From Fibrobacter sp. (GTDB taxonomy: Bacteria; Fibrobacterota; Fibrobacteria; Fibrobacterales; Fibrobacteraceae), in assembly GCA_024399065.1 (NCBI GenBank), contig JAKSIB010000001.1, positions 1 through 64,000 of the forward strand: 64,000 bases of DNA, in the 5' to 3' direction. Both the position numbers and the translations under genes were made by a program. The notes under the pieces are model-generated. The model saw nothing but the letters and a program-made list of their open reading frames with translations, had not been told where the DNA came from and did no database searches. Below, in pieces: positions 32,840-41,886 of the stretch (position 1 is its first letter; every line of letters begins with the position of its first letter).

Positions 32840-34144
32840 ATGGCAAATCGTGTTGTTATCGGCTCCCAGTGGGGTGACGAAGGTAAGGCCAAGGTTGTTG
32901 ACTTCTTGACTCTGGACGCAGACATCATCGTGCGTTTCCAGGGCGGTGCAAATGCTGGTCATACTGTGGAAGTTGGCGACCAGAAGTTCGTGTTCCACCT
33001 GATTCCGTCCGGCATCATGCACAATGACAAGCTCTGCGTCATTGGTAACGGCGTGGTTCTCGACCCGATCCAGACCCTGGCTGAAATTGCTGATTTGCAC
33101 ACCAAGGGCATCAACCCGGAAGGTCGCTTGTTCATCGCTAACAACGCTCACGTTGTTCTCCCGTACCACTCTACCTTGGACAAGGCCAAGGAAAAGAAGG
33201 CTGGTAAGGCTGCTATCGGTACCACCGGTCGTGGTATCGGCCCCTGCTATAGCGACAAGGTGAACCGTATCGGTGTCCGCGTTGGTGACCTCATGGATGA
33301 ACGTGAACTGCGCCCCCGCGTCGAAGCTATGGCCAAGGTTCACAACGAAGAATTTAAGGCAATGTACGACGTCGATCCCATCGATCCGGAAGTTGTTATC
33401 AAGGACTACTTGGAACTCGGTCAGAAGATCAAGCCCTTCGTTTGCGACGTGAGCGAATTGCTTTACAAGGCTGTGAAGGCTGGCAAGCGCTTGGTGTTCG
33501 AAGGTGCCCAGGGTACCATTCTTGACGTTGACCAGGGTACTTACCCGTTCGTGACCTCCAGCAACACTGTTGCTGGCTACGCAAGCTGCGGCGCAGGCAT
33601 CGGCCCCACTGCTCTGGACGAAGTTTGGGGTGTGGTCAAGGCTTACACCACCCGCGTTGGTAACGGTCCGTTCCCCACTGAACTTTTGGACGAAACCGGC
33701 GACACCCTCCGTAAGATCGGTAACGAATACGGTGCAACCACCGGTCGTAATCGTCGCTGCGGTTGGTTCGACGCTCCGGTTGTCCGCAAGGCTGCCGTTG
33801 TTAACGGTCTGACCCACTTGGCCATCACCAAGCTGGACGTGCTGGATACTTTCGATACCGTGAAGATCTGCACCCACTACGAATGCGATGGCGAAAAGCT
33901 TGAAAGCTTCCCGAACCAGCTGTCCAAGGTCGGTCGCTGCGTGCCGGTTTACGAAGAAATGCCGGGTTGGAAGCAGGACACCACCAAGTGCAAGAGCTAT
34001 GACGAACTGCCGGAAAACGCTAAGAAGTATCTGCAGCGCATGGCTGAACTGGTTGACGTGAAGATCGGTATGATTTCCATTGGCGCAAAGCGCGATCAGA
34101 GCATTGTGATTGACGCTGGCCTCGCCAAGGGTATGGGCCTCTAA
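32840..34144 (+). CDS. purA: Adenylosuccinate synthetase
   Basis: 434 residues. It joins IMP and aspartate with GTP to give adenylosuccinate, on the way to AMP. Visible features are the N-terminal P-loop GSQWGDEGKAK (8-18) with catalytic Asp13, His41 in GGANAGHTVEV, the IMP-site GTTGRGIGPCYSDKV, VVFEGAQGTILD-type segment (LVFEGAQGTILDVDQGTYPFVTSSN), and TTGRNRRCGWFD. Length is as usual. One oddity is Ala17 in the P-loop, where most enzymes have Gly (GDEGKGK). The gene begins after a ~110-nt leader and is followed 27 bp later by the Crp-family regulator gene. Confidence 0.97.
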   Translation: MANRVVIGSQWGDEGKAKVVDFLTLDADIIVRFQGGANAGHTVEVGDQKFVFHLIPSGIMHNDKLCVIGNGVVLDPIQTLAEIADLHTKGINPEGRLFIANNAHVVLPYHSTLDKAKEKKAGKAAIGTTGRGIGPCYSDKVNRIGVRVGDLMDERELRPRVEAMAKVHNEEFKAMYDVDPIDPEVVIKDYLELGQKIKPFVCDVSELLYKAVKAGKRLVFEGAQGTILDVDQGTYPFVTSSNTVAGYASCGAGIGPTALDEVWGVVKAYTTRVGNGPFPTELLDETGDTLRKIGNEYGATTGRNRRCGWFDAPVVRKAAVVNGLTHLAITKLDVLDTFDTVKICTHYECDGEKLESFPNQLSKVGRCVPVYEEMPGWKQDTTKCKSYDELPENAKKYLQRMAELVDVKIGMISIGAKRDQSIVIDAGLAKGMGL

Positions 34145-34171
34145 TTATCAAGGGATAGGAGCAGGTAGAGT

Positions 34172-34882
34172 ATGGACGCAAGTATTGTTGGATTGCTGAA
34201 AGGCGTTGAATTGTTTTCCGAGCTGAACGAAGAACAGCTGGGACTGTTGGCCAACTTGATTGTGGTCCAGGACTACAATCGCGACGAAACCGTGGTGCTT
34301 GAAGGCGACGACTCGATGCAGGCTCTGTATCTGATCGCCTCTGGCTCCGTACAGGTCTACATGACCGGCGTCGATGGTCGCGAAACTATCCTGTCCTTCC
34401 TTGAACGTGGTGACTTCTTCGGTGAAATGAGCTTGATCGACGGCGAACCCAGGTCCGCCTCCGTTCGCACCGTGACTGACGCACAGATGATGATTATTCA
34501 TCGTGAGTCTTTCCTGCAGTTGATCCGCCAGACTCCGGAAATCGCCATGGCCCTGCTTAGCGAAATGAGCAAGCGCCTCCGTAAGGCCAACAAGCAGATC
34601 GGTTCCTTGTCCACTATGTCCGTTAGCGGCCGTGTGGCTGGTACCCTCCTGAACTTGATGGAAGAACGCGGCGTTCGCATTCATACAGACAATGGCAAGA
34701 TGGTTGTGGTGATCCACAACCGTCCCACCCAGCAGCAGCTGGCTGACATGTCCGGTACTACCCGCGAAACCGTCAGCCGTATCTGCTCCATGCTGGTGAA
34801 GGCTAACGCCATTGCCATGACCGGTAAGGACATCGTCATCTTCGATGAAAACGTCCTTCAGGAAAAAGCCTCCAAGGGCTAA
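34172..34882 (+). CDS. Crp/Fnr-family transcription regulator
   Basis: 236 residues. The N-terminal cyclic-nucleotide-binding fold shows ALYLIASGSVQVYMTGVDGRETILSFLERGDFFGEMSLIDGEPRSASV (about 50-96), with the Glu/Arg-Ser-Ala cassette expected of cNMP-type pockets. The C-terminal winged helix has RPTQQQLADMSGTTRETVSRICSMLVKANAI (about 188-218), with the RETVSR recognition helix of the Crp family. No N-terminal Cys cluster is present, so it is not a classical FNR. The ligand is unknown. The gene has its own ribosome binding site (GGAGCAGG) and is 8 bp from the PASTA gene, so it may be cotranscribed with purA and the following envelope genes. Confidence 0.92.
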   Translation: MDASIVGLLKGVELFSELNEEQLGLLANLIVVQDYNRDETVVLEGDDSMQALYLIASGSVQVYMTGVDGRETILSFLERGDFFGEMSLIDGEPRSASVRTVTDAQMMIIHRESFLQLIRQTPEIAMALLSEMSKRLRKANKQIGSLSTMSVSGRVAGTLLNLMEERGVRIHTDNGKMVVVIHNRPTQQQLADMSGTTRETVSRICSMLVKANAIAMTGKDIVIFDENVLQEKASKG

Positions 34883-34890
34883 TCGTAATT

Positions 34891-35661
34891 ATGAACAAAG
34901 TAAAGGTTCTTTTTAACAAGTTCCGTAAGAGCGCCTTCTTGAAGGCGTTTCTTTTGTGGGTTGTTCTGCTGGTGGTCTTGGCCCTGGCTGTAGACAAACT
35001 CTTGATGCCGATTTTCTCTGGCGCCTTCGCATCCACTGGTGAAGTGCCCAACTTGGAAGGCATGGCCCAGGCTGAAGCTGAAGCCACCTTGACTGAGGCA
35101 GGTTTCAAGTTCGAATGGCTCGAAGAAGGCCGTTACAATGCGACTATTGATTCCGGCAAGGTTCTGGTGCAGATGCCTGCTGCCGGCCGTACAGCAAAGC
35201 TTGGCCGTACTGTAAAACTGACCCGTAGCCTTGGCCTCCGCCAGGTGGAAATTCCGGATCTTCGCGGTAAGAGCCAGAAGCAGGCTACTATCTCCTTGAC
35301 TCGCGCTGGCCTTGTCCAGGGGGAAATCGTCAAGGGCGCCCACAAGAGCATTCCCCGCGGTGTCGTGATCCGTACCATTCCTATCGCTGGGGAAAAGGTC
35401 CGCGTGGGCGATACGGTGAAGGTGGTGATTTCCGCTGGTGTGACCACCGGTAAGACCTTGCTCCCTGATTTTGCTGGCGAACAGATCGACAACGTCTACC
35501 CGAAGCTGGAAGCATTGGGTTTCGTTGTGGGTAAGATCAAGCGTCGCAAGGCTCCGGAAGATATGGAAAATCCGCAGCCGGGTGCTGTGATCGAAACCTC
35601 TCCCAAGCATGGTGACTACCTGCCGCCGGATACCAAGATTAATTTCATTATTGTTGAGTAA
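34891..35661 (+). CDS. Membrane-anchored protein with three PASTA domains
   Basis: 256 residues. A basic N-terminus and one membrane helix (about 19-38) are followed by three PASTA repeats outside the membrane: VPNLEGMAQAEAEATLTEAGF (52), IPDLRGKSQKQATISLTRAGL (121) and LPDFAGEQIDNVYPKLEALGF (192). PASTA domains bind peptidoglycan stem peptides or lipid II-like ligands in Ser/Thr kinases and PBPs. No kinase or penicillin-binding domain is present here, so it is a stand-alone PASTA protein. It probably has a role in cell-wall sensing or scaffolding. It is 5 bp from the next gene. Confidence 0.9.
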   Translation: MNKVKVLFNKFRKSAFLKAFLLWVVLLVVLALAVDKLLMPIFSGAFASTGEVPNLEGMAQAEAEATLTEAGFKFEWLEEGRYNATIDSGKVLVQMPAAGRTAKLGRTVKLTRSLGLRQVEIPDLRGKSQKQATISLTRAGLVQGEIVKGAHKSIPRGVVIRTIPIAGEKVRVGDTVKVVISAGVTTGKTLLPDFAGEQIDNVYPKLEALGFVVGKIKRRKAPEDMENPQPGAVIETSPKHGDYLPPDTKINFIIVE

Positions 35662-35666
35662 TTGAT

Positions 35667-37634
35667 TTGAAAAGAGTCAAGATTCTTTCGCTGGTGATTG
35701 TTGTTGCGGCGTTGTTCCTTAACGCCTGCAGTTCCAATCCTGCAAAGAAGCAAGACTCTTTTTTGACATCCGCTGATTCTGCAGCTATTGCGGAAGCGGT
35801 TATGAAGAAGATGGAGAAAATGGCTGCCCAACCGGTGGAAGCCAAGCTCCCTCAGAATCTTGACGCAGCCCATGAATCCTTTGTCCGCGCCATGGACTTG
35901 GAACTTCGCGGTGAATCTTCCCTGGCAAAGATGTATTGGCAGCTTGCTGCCGAATCCGATCCTTACAGCCGTTATCTCGCTTTCAAGATGGCCGAGATTC
36001 TCGCTGGACAGGGCGCAGACTCCTTGGCCTTGGTACAGGCTGCCCGTGGCCAGAAACTTAAGGGGAAGGTGACTGCCTCCCAGTTGGGTTTGCTCGCTCA
36101 TTTGTATGTGAAGGCTGGTCTTGCTGATTCCTGCCGCAAGTACTTTAACGCAGCGCTTGACTCCTCCCGCTATCAGGACATGTCCCTGCTGTACGACTAC
36201 AGCTTGTTCCTTGAGGCAGTGAAGGACACCAAGGAACTGGTTCGCGTTTACGAACAGTTGCTACCCCAGGTGAATTACATTCCGTCGTTGCTTCAGAGAC
36301 AGCTTGGCTTGCTTCTGGACCAGGGTAAGGATTCTGCCGTTGTTGAACTTTTTGGTAATGCGCACGAAGCTACTGGCGACAAGAAGCTACTGACCCAGAT
36401 GGTTCAGGGACTTGTTTTCCAGAAACGAATTCCCGAAGTCATGGCCATCGTGGACACATTGACGGAAGCGACCAGTGAAGATGAAACCATGATTGTTCTT
36501 CTCATGACGACTCTTGCAGAAAATGATCGTCCTGCAGCTTACGCCATGTTGAACAAGAAGTATTACGAAGATGGAGTTCGTACGCCTATGCTTACGAATT
36601 TTCTGGGCCATTACGAACATCTCAATGGCAAAACCGATAGCGCGAAGGTTCATCTGCAATTGGCTGCCAACCAGTTGCAGGATCAGCCGGTTTATGTGAC
36701 CAACGCCTACCATGCATTGGCTAGCATCGCCATGAGCGAAAACCGAGTCAAGGATGCCGTGTCGTATGCCGAAAAGGCTGATGAGGCGGCCAAGGGTGGC
36801 GAAAAGGCTATGCTCGCCATGATGTATGGCTCCGCAAAGATGTATGACAAGGCCTACAGGATGCTGGATTCTGTGATGGCCGTTTGGGACAAGTGGACTC
36901 CGATGGCGGGAATTGCGGATTCCGCTACGCTCCAGAAAATGGTTCTTGGCGTTGAAAAGAATAACCGTACTTTCCGCAGCGTCTACGCACGAATCCTTGT
37001 GACCGAAGCTAGCGAAATCTGTCAGAAGTTCCCGGGGGATTCCGTGAAGCAGGCTCTCGCTCTTGAAAAAAGGAACAAGGCCCAGACGTTCTATGAGGAA
37101 TTGTTCAACTCCGATTCCACGGATATGGATATTCGCATGTTGAGGGCCATAAACCTTGAACGCCTCAAGCGTTATGACGAGTCCTTCGCTCAGTTTGAAT
37201 ACCTGCTGGATTCCAGCCGCGCCACCTTGGTGGACCGCTCGGAAGTTCTGAACTACTATGGCTACACTTTGATTGACTTGAACCGCAGCCCGGAAGAAGT
37301 TGATCGTGGCTTGAATATGGTCCTGGAAGCAATTGCCGCTGAAAAGACTGAGACCACATCTGAGGCATATCTTGACTCCAAGGCATGGGGCTTGTATCGC
37401 AAGGGCCGATATGCGGAAGCGTTGGAAGTGATGCTGTTGGTCAAGGACGGAAAGATGACCGAGGACTATATCTATTGGGAACATCTTGCCGCTATCCAGG
37501 AGGCCCTGGGCATGAAGGCCGAGGCGACAGCCTCCTACAAGAAATTGCTAAAGTTCTGGCCCAAGAATCCTGCTGCGCTCCGCTTCCTGAAAGAAGCCGG
37601 TTCGAAGGGCTCTTCCAAGGGCGCTAAGAAATAG
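35667..37634 (+). CDS. TPR-repeat lipoprotein
   Basis: 655 residues from a TTG start at 35667, which is supported by the complete lipoprotein signal (MKRVKILSLVIVVAALFLNAC, Cys21) and by the 5-bp gap to the PASTA gene. The body is helical with tetratricopeptide-type repeats, for example AHESFVRAMDLELRGESSLAKMYW near 70 and, most clearly, the last 200 residues (AFAQFEYLLD-type repeat, YLDSKAWGLYRKGRYAEALEVMLLV, HLAAIQEALGMKAEATASYKKLLKFWP). It is predicted to sit on the periplasmic side of a membrane as a scaffold. The next gene is a LolB-like lipoprotein, which suggests an outer-membrane biogenesis context. Confidence 0.85.
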   Translation: MKRVKILSLVIVVAALFLNACSSNPAKKQDSFLTSADSAAIAEAVMKKMEKMAAQPVEAKLPQNLDAAHESFVRAMDLELRGESSLAKMYWQLAAESDPYSRYLAFKMAEILAGQGADSLALVQAARGQKLKGKVTASQLGLLAHLYVKAGLADSCRKYFNAALDSSRYQDMSLLYDYSLFLEAVKDTKELVRVYEQLLPQVNYIPSLLQRQLGLLLDQGKDSAVVELFGNAHEATGDKKLLTQMVQGLVFQKRIPEVMAIVDTLTEATSEDETMIVLLMTTLAENDRPAAYAMLNKKYYEDGVRTPMLTNFLGHYEHLNGKTDSAKVHLQLAANQLQDQPVYVTNAYHALASIAMSENRVKDAVSYAEKADEAAKGGEKAMLAMMYGSAKMYDKAYRMLDSVMAVWDKWTPMAGIADSATLQKMVLGVEKNNRTFRSVYARILVTEASEICQKFPGDSVKQALALEKRNKAQTFYEELFNSDSTDMDIRMLRAINLERLKRYDESFAQFEYLLDSSRATLVDRSEVLNYYGYTLIDLNRSPEEVDRGLNMVLEAIAAEKTETTSEAYLDSKAWGLYRKGRYAEALEVMLLVKDGKMTEDYIYWEHLAAIQEALGMKAEATASYKKLLKFWPKNPAALRFLKEAGSKGSSKGAKK

Positions 37635-37645
37635 GCGGGTATCTT

Positions 37646-38380
37646 ATGCGCAGAAGTGTTCTTTTCTTGATGCTTGTTGCGCTAGCGATGCTTGCAGGTT
37701 GCGCTGGCGGTAAGAAGGCTGAGTTGGTGAATGATGTCCCTGCGGCCAAAGTTGAAGCTCCCCAGGATAGTCTCCGTGCAAAGTTTGTTTTGACCCTTGT
37801 GGGAAATGACGGCAAGCCACAGGATCTTGATGCGGTCCTTTTTTCTGTTCCCGGCAAACGTTACCGTATGGAACTTACGGGCCCCATGGGTATCGGTGTA
37901 GCCTCCCTGCTTTGGACGGAAGAAGGCTGGACCATGACATTCCCTACAGAGAAACTTTACATGAAGGGTAACGGCTACATGGTGGGCCTGTTCTCTGATA
38001 ATTCGTTGCCGCTGGTGCATATTCATCAGGTTGCGAATCTCTTTGGCGGAAAACTCCTGCCGGAAAATTTTGACGTGGTCGAAGAAAAGGACCAGGTGAT
38101 TTATGCCAGGGAAAAGACTGGCCGTACATTCTCCTACGCAAAAAAGGATTCCGTGGTGGCTTGGCTTTCCAGGGCTGGCCGTGACGGAAAACCGGAAACA
38201 TTGCTGTTCAAGGAATACAAGGCTTTTGAAGGAGTGGAAACTCCCTCTATCGTAATTTTTCAGCGAGATGGTGTGGATTACTTGACTATTCGAATTAAGA
38301 AGGTAACCCGAAATAAGCCCTTTAGTTTGGGTACTTGGCGCCTAAATGTGCCTCGAAGCTTCTCGCCCGTTGATGGTTGA
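37646..38380 (+). CDS. LolB-like (DUF4292-type) outer-membrane lipoprotein
   Basis: 244 residues. Lipobox LAGC (Cys19). The body is a single beta-rich domain: RAKFVLTLVGNDGKPQDLDAVLFSVPGKRYRMELTGPMGIGVASLLWTEEGWTMTFPTEKLYMKGN is the typical half-barrel pattern of the LolA/LolB fold, with a later FSYAKKDSVVAWLSR and an alpha segment. LolB receives lipoproteins from LolA and inserts them into the outer membrane; the DUF4292 relatives in Bacteroidetes lack full proof of this. Similarity is by fold pattern, so the assignment is moderate. It follows the TPR lipoprotein gene by 11 bp. Confidence 0.65.
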   Translation: MRRSVLFLMLVALAMLAGCAGGKKAELVNDVPAAKVEAPQDSLRAKFVLTLVGNDGKPQDLDAVLFSVPGKRYRMELTGPMGIGVASLLWTEEGWTMTFPTEKLYMKGNGYMVGLFSDNSLPLVHIHQVANLFGGKLLPENFDVVEEKDQVIYAREKTGRTFSYAKKDSVVAWLSRAGRDGKPETLLFKEYKAFEGVETPSIVIFQRDGVDYLTIRIKKVTRNKPFSLGTWRLNVPRSFSPVDG

Positions 38381-38400
38381 TTTTTGTAGATTGAGGAAGT

Positions 38401-41400
38401 ATGAAGATATTTTCCAAGACCTTGGTTGCTTTTGCGATGCTGACTTTGCTCAGCGTGTATTCCTTTGGTGCAGACACCTTGGAAGTTTTTGCTATTCGAG
38501 TCCAGTTTGCTGAAGAAGATCCCGACAATTCCTTGACGACAGGTAATGGTACTTTTGACTCAGACAAGGAAAAGAAGGAAGCCTACAAGCTGGATCCTCC
38601 GGGACGTCGCAATGGTGTGCCGTACTGGAAGAAACATTTTGATTTTGCCAATGCCTATTTCAATACCGCTAGTAACGGAAAACTTGTCATCAAGTCCCGC
38701 ATCTTCCCGGAAGAATCTAGTGTATATAAGCTGAAAAAGCCGATTATCGATTATAACCGTACCAGCAAGATGAAGGGTGAAAAAACTGCTGAGTTTGATG
38801 AAGCCCGTAGCCGTGACTATTTGCAGTTTGTCTATGACGCAGTGATGGCTGCGGATACTACTCGCAATGTGGGGGAATCTCCTTTCCGTATTCCGCTTTC
38901 GAAGAATCCTAATACGAAGCGCGCCTTCATGATTATCCACGCTGGTGCTAGCCGCCTTGTGGATGGTGGCAGCATGGGAACCAAGGGCGCCGACACTCCG
39001 GCCGATTTCATGGATATTTATATCAGCCCAGCCGATTGGGAATACTTGCCGGACTCTCTTGAAAATGTTTCCACAACCTTGGATACGGTTTCCTCGGATT
39101 CTGTACGCAAGATTGTTAATGGCATTGTTTTTGAAAAAGCCGCCATCGATACTTTGCGTTCCGTCATGATCATGAGCGAGACCGCTTCCCAGGATGGATT
39201 GAACTGGGGCATCAATGGAATTCTGGTGAACCAGATTGGTCGCGAACTTGGTTTGCCTTACACCTATGATGTGGTCAAGGGCATTTCCCGCCTGGGCTAT
39301 TACGATGTGATGGACTTTGCTGGTTACAATGCTGGAAACGGATTCCTGCCCTCTATGCCGGCTGCCTGGGAACGCGCCTACATGGGCTGGTCTTCTGTAA
39401 AGGAAGTTAGACCTGTTGCCGGAAAGAAGATTTCCGTTGATGTGGCTGCTGCTGGTTCTGGATTTTGCGCTGACGCCTCGGGCAAAAATCCTTGCACTGA
39501 GATTTTGAAGGTGCCTCTGAATGCATCGGAATACCTGTTGATTGAAAACAGACAGCGCTCCTGGAATAAGGATGGCACTGTAAGTGTTGTTCTTAACGAA
39601 TCCGTAGAGTCTAGCGATACGACTATTAGGACTGTTCCGGTAGATAGCCTGAATCTAGTCTTTGAAGACAGCGTTTGCGTGAAGAGTAAATGCAACGCCA
39701 ATAAGAAGAAGGCTAGCGGCATTATTTTGGATGTGAGTTCCTTTGACGCGGGCATTCCTGCAAGCGGTATTGTCACCTGGAAGGTGAATGAATGGTACCT
39801 TCGCGAAACGTTGGAATATGGTCTCGCCAATTTCTGGGGCGGCGATACTTTGCGTGATCACCAGTTTGGTATTTCTATGGTGGAATCCGACGGTATTTTG
39901 AGTATCGGCAAGACTTTCAAGAATGCCTTGGGCGAAGATACTTATGATTATGGCTCCGGTACGGACTTGTTGCCGCACCTTCGTTTGCCTGATACCTCAT
40001 CTACCAAGACGTTTGACACGGTCACTGTAATTGGCCCCAAGGGTTATGCAAATACCATGACCACTCAGGGTGGCTACACTGGCCTTAAGATTTCCGTGTC
40101 CATTCCGAAGGATGCTCGTGAAGAAAAAACTTCCAATGCGTTTATGGGCGATAGCGTTATCAACTTTGTAGCTCCGATTATGACGGTGACTATCAGCATT
40201 GATGACGGAAGTCTTGAAAACTCGAAGTTCCCGAGAAACATCGGTATTGCTTCTGCTGTTCGCGGGGCTGTGTTCGTTGAAGATACTGAAAACGACGGTG
40301 ACAAGGCCATTGTTGTTGGTGCAGAAGATGGCTCTTTGCAGGTGTTTACCGCCTTGGGTGAACCTTTGCTGTCTGCAGATACCGTGGTGACACAGAATGT
40401 TTTGTCAAAGACGGATTCCGCTGTTGAAGTCCCGCTGTATCGTGTAAGTGAAAGCGATGGAGCTCTGGTTGGTATGGCTTCTGATGGCAAGGCTGCCTAC
40501 AGTTTGCATAAGAACGCCCTTGTCCGCACTTCCTTTATTGGCGGAATGATTCCGCAAAAGCAAGTGTTGAAACTTTCAGGTGCGAAGGTAGGCCCAGTTG
40601 TTTACGGCAACAAGATTCTTGTGATGACAAAGACCGCCTTGAAGATTGCTGAGATGAACAAGTCCGATGAATTTGTATGGACTGCTGATTCTATTGTTTT
40701 TGGAAAAGTCCTTGAAACAGCGAACTTTGACAAGTTTGTTCCGACGGATATGGCGGTTTGCGGAAAGGATGAAAAGGCCTCTTTGGTTATGGTAGGCGAA
40801 AATGGCCATTGGATGGTCCGCACCATTGATGGCTCCAAGGTTCTGAAACAAGGGTCCACTGCTAATGATAAACACTTTAGAGTGGCTTGCACCGATATGG
40901 ACAAGGATGGCTCTGAGGAAGTGATTTTTGTGGGAAGCCGCGGTACTGTGTTTGCAAACACCTTGACTGACGATGACAAGGGAATGAAAACCTTTTGGAA
41001 AGAAAAGAACTATAAGCGTGGCGCAGCAGGAACCAGTGGCTTGAAGGATGAAACATCTGGCATTGCTGTGGGTGATGTAAATGATGATGGTTATCCGGAA
41101 ATTGTTTTCCTTGGTGACAACTTGGTTTACGCCTTGGATCGTTTCGGTTTGCCTTTGAAAAATTTCCCGGCCATGATTAGCCGAGGCTCTCCTATTTACG
41201 GTTTCTTCAGCGATCCCTTGATTGTCAATGTAAATGATGACGAAGCTCCTGAAATTCTAGTTCCCAGCAACGACGGTCTGGTGTATGCCTTTACAGGAAA
41301 GGGCTCTCAGGTGAAGGATGGTTTCCCCATCGCCGCTGGTAGCTTTGAATACGCCGATTCCCTTTCTGATCTGCAGCCCATGAGCATTTTCGTGACAAAT

Positions 41401-41886
41401 GCTGTTTCTGATAAGAAGTCTAGTGGCTCGGAACTTTATGCGTTCCACAGGAATTACGCATCGGCATTCCGTTTACCTAAGGCAAAGTCCTCCTCATCGG
41501 AATCTGCTCTTGCCTGGACTCTCCCTGCTGGCGGCAATGAACGTATCGGTTGGTTTGACGCAAGCGCCTTGAAGGATGTAAAGACCGAAAAGGCTGAAAA
41601 CGTAATTTCTGAATTCTTCCTGTTCCCCAATCCGGTTCGTGGCGGTAAGGCAAAGGCCCAGTTTGAAATTGGTGCCGAAGCAACTTCTGCTACCTTGGAA
41701 CTGTATGACATTACGGGTCTCTGTGTTTATAAGATGACGGTTGCGGATGTGGTTCGTGGCCGCAACCGCGTTGAAAATCTGGATTTGACTTCCCTGGGTT
41801 CCGATGTCTATACTGCTCGCTTGCAGGTGAAGTTTGCTGATGGCAAGAAGAAGCAGAAACTATACCGTGTTGGTGTGATTCGCTAA
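38401..41886 (+). CDS. Large secreted M6-metalloprotease-like protein lacking HExxH, with FG-GAP repeats and sorting tail
   Basis: 1161 residues. The signal peptide ends near YSFGA (24). Residues ~25-345 align in pattern with M6 (immune-inhibitor-A-like) peptidase domains: PYWKKHFDFANAYFNTASNGKLVI, and GILVNQIGRELGLPYTYDVVKG...GYYDVMDFAGYN...AAWERAYMGW. Where M6 enzymes have HExxH, this protein has Asn277-Gln278-Ile-Gly-Arg281, so all three zinc-site residues are replaced. Residues ~600-1040 contain FG-GAP/VCBS-type beta-propeller blades (GDVNDDGYPEIVFLGDN, DDEAPEILVPSNDGLVYAF). The last ~90 residues (FFLFPNPVRGGKAKAQFEI... YRVGVIR) are a T9SS-type sorting domain. It is probably a surface-exposed binding protein. 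It overlaps the next gene by one base. Confidence 0.8.
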   Translation: MKIFSKTLVAFAMLTLLSVYSFGADTLEVFAIRVQFAEEDPDNSLTTGNGTFDSDKEKKEAYKLDPPGRRNGVPYWKKHFDFANAYFNTASNGKLVIKSRIFPEESSVYKLKKPIIDYNRTSKMKGEKTAEFDEARSRDYLQFVYDAVMAADTTRNVGESPFRIPLSKNPNTKRAFMIIHAGASRLVDGGSMGTKGADTPADFMDIYISPADWEYLPDSLENVSTTLDTVSSDSVRKIVNGIVFEKAAIDTLRSVMIMSETASQDGLNWGINGILVNQIGRELGLPYTYDVVKGISRLGYYDVMDFAGYNAGNGFLPSMPAAWERAYMGWSSVKEVRPVAGKKISVDVAAAGSGFCADASGKNPCTEILKVPLNASEYLLIENRQRSWNKDGTVSVVLNESVESSDTTIRTVPVDSLNLVFEDSVCVKSKCNANKKKASGIILDVSSFDAGIPASGIVTWKVNEWYLRETLEYGLANFWGGDTLRDHQFGISMVESDGILSIGKTFKNALGEDTYDYGSGTDLLPHLRLPDTSSTKTFDTVTVIGPKGYANTMTTQGGYTGLKISVSIPKDAREEKTSNAFMGDSVINFVAPIMTVTISIDDGSLENSKFPRNIGIASAVRGAVFVEDTENDGDKAIVVGAEDGSLQVFTALGEPLLSADTVVTQNVLSKTDSAVEVPLYRVSESDGALVGMASDGKAAYSLHKNALVRTSFIGGMIPQKQVLKLSGAKVGPVVYGNKILVMTKTALKIAEMNKSDEFVWTADSIVFGKVLETANFDKFVPTDMAVCGKDEKASLVMVGENGHWMVRTIDGSKVLKQGSTANDKHFRVACTDMDKDGSEEVIFVGSRGTVFANTLTDDDKGMKTFWKEKNYKRGAAGTSGLKDETSGIAVGDVNDDGYPEIVFLGDNLVYALDRFGLPLKNFPAMISRGSPIYGFFSDPLIVNVNDDEAPEILVPSNDGLVYAFTGKGSQVKDGFPIAAGSFEYADSLSDLQPMSIFVTNAVSDKKSSGSELYAFHRNYASAFRLPKAKSSSSESALAWTLPAGGNERIGWFDASALKDVKTEKAENVISEFFLFPNPVRGGKAKAQFEIGAEATSATLELYDITGLCVYKMTVADVVRGRNRVENLDLTSLGSDVYTARLQVKFADGKKKQKLYRVGVIR

